10,063 bases of DNA from Prevotellamassilia sp. (GTDB lineage: Bacteria > Bacteroidota > Bacteroidia > Bacteroidales > Bacteroidaceae), in contig JAHAWW010000133.1 of the NCBI GenBank assembly GCA_018383375.1, positions 1 through 10,063 on the forward strand, read 5' to 3'. Below the pieces are notes generated by a model that saw only the letters and a program-made list of their open reading frames with translations, made no database searches and was not told the origin of the DNA. This document shows positions 9,612 to 10,063 of this stretch, piece by piece (within the stretch, counting starts at the first letter, position 1; each line of letters starts with the position of its first letter). Position numbers and translations under genes: made by a program.

Positions 9612-9655
9612 TTTACGGCCATAAGGACAGGAAAAACTGCCCTTATGCCCGTAAA
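9612..9655. repeat. Long imperfect hairpin
   Basis: TTTACGG-C-CATAAGG-A-CAG pairs with CTG-C-CCTTATG-C-CCGTAAA: 17 base pairs with two mismatches, both opposite C, around a GAAAAA loop. No T-run follows on either strand, so it is not a terminator. The nonamer TAAGGACAG within it (9622-9630) recurs at 9664-9672. It resembles a REP-type palindrome or structured RNA element; I cannot decide which. Confidence 0.7.
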
Positions 9656-9846
9656 AACCGGGCTAAGGACAGCGACTCCGCCCCTTGATTTGAAGTCTTC
9701 AGGGTCTGTTATGCACGCTTTTTTCATACTCACAGATTGCGTCTTTAAGCCATATTATATTGATAATAAGGTAGATAAGTTTTGCCGGGCTGATTTTTAG
9801 CGGTTTTTAATTAAGAAACTCGCCTTTAGCCAATAATCCCCAAAAT

Positions 9847-9905
9847 GTGTGACTTTAGATTAAAGGTTGTCACACTCGACGCCACAATATGAACAAAAGG
9901 CGTCG
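9847..9905. repeat. Two adjacent inverted repeats (possible operators)
   Basis: GTGTGAC (9847-9853) pairs with GTCACAC (9869-9875), with an inner TTTA/TAAA pairing around GAT. One base later CGACGCC (9877-9883) pairs with GGCGTCG (9899-9905) around a 15-base loop. A third copy of the half-site, TTGTCACA, occurs at 9938-9945 inside the near-palindrome TTGT-C-ACAA. They lie about 100-210 bases upstream of the -7 element at 10047, where activator or repressor sites could act. Confidence 0.55.
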
Positions 9906-10046
9906 CCGCTTGTTTGCCCCTTGCCGGTCGGCTCACATTGTCACAACTGTCGGCTAAGTAGCACTAATAAATTAATAATTCTAAAATGGGTGAAGTTTTT
10001 AGTCCTTATTGACAATTTGAATGATACACTTGCCCGCTAAACATAC

Positions 10047-10054
10047 TATTTTTG
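10047..10054 (+). promoter_or_regulatory. -7 promoter element reading out of the window
   Basis: TATTTTTG matches TAnnTTTG and is followed by CA, as is common. A -33 box at the usual distance is not evident; TTTG at 10016-10019 is too far (27 bases). It suggests that a plus-strand gene begins soon after the right edge. Confidence 0.5.
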
Positions 10055-10063
10055 CACAAATTC

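Larger units (their letters stand above)
9224..10063. other. Long gene-poor intergenic region
   Basis: About 840 bases upstream of the rlpA promoter contain no reading frame with a recognisable protein signature; open frames of 71-102 codons on the plus strand look like chance. The part up to ~9600 holds an 8-base perfect inverted repeat GAAAACGC/GCGTTTTC (9291-9298, 9311-9318), a direct repeat TTTAACGTTTC (9271-9281, 9478-9488), a palindrome CCTCAG-A-CTGAGG (9404-9416), and GACAAAAAG (9347-9355), which can pair with CTTTTGTC (9325-9332, with one bulged A) or with CTTTTTGTC (9522-9530). From ~9600 on, the DNA is AT-rich with several hairpins. No tRNA, tmRNA, RNase P or SRP RNA signature is seen. 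Confidence 0.7.

Noticed and set aside
9492..9800. Open frame of 102 codons in the intergenic region
   Set aside because: It runs through the promoter at 9525-9555, the terminator hairpin and the 9612 hairpin, and its translation has no motif or consistent codon use.
9840..9960. Replication origin or integron-type attC site
   Set aside because: There are paired inverted repeats, but no DnaA boxes, no integrase and no attC core sites are seen.

Overview
The window looks like a housekeeping stretch of a chromosome from a Bacteroidales bacterium (Prevotellaceae- or Bacteroidaceae-like). Three things point there. The gene order rimP–nusA–infB–cvpA–sufB is the one I know from Bacteroides and Porphyromonas. 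The candidate promoters carry the Bacteroidetes sigma-factor -7 element TAnnTTTG. None of the starts has a convincing Shine-Dalgarno sequence; AT-rich leaders precede most of them. Base composition is roughly balanced in the genes and becomes AT-rich in the last ~450 bases. I cannot assign a genus.

Layout, left to right. (1) 1-1222 (+): the 3' part of an LTA-synthase/alkaline-phosphatase-superfamily phosphotransferase or sulfatase, cut by the window edge. (2) 1245-1298: a -7 promoter element followed at once by a hairpin with a U-run, ahead of rimP. (3) 1324-6144 (+): rimP, nusA and infB, the classic ribosome-maturation / transcription-elongation / translation-initiation cluster, closed by a terminator-like hairpin at 6179-6216. 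(4) 6256-8289 (+): a CvpA-family membrane protein and sufB, 15 bases apart. (5) 8318-8365: a strong bidirectional terminator. (6) 8402-9004 (-): a secreted RlpA-like double-psi beta-barrel protein with a ~200-nt leader that can form several hairpins, driven by a promoter at 9216-9247. (7) 9224-10063: about 840 bases without a believable gene, holding an isolated promoter plus terminator pair, several inverted repeats, and another -7 element at the right edge reading out of the window.

Functionally, RimP matures the 30S subunit, NusA tunes RNA polymerase pausing, termination and antitermination, and IF-2 delivers initiator tRNA; the three are commonly co-transcribed. SufB is the scaffold of the SufBCD iron-sulfur cluster assembly complex, but here it is followed directly by a terminator. 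sufC, sufD and sufS, which normally follow it in this order, are not in the window.

I found no defence system, mobile element, CRISPR array, tRNA or rRNA. The points most worth a second look are the promoter-then-terminator units (rimP leader and 9525-9599), the structured rlpA leader, the solitary sufB, and the paired inverted repeats at 9847-9905.
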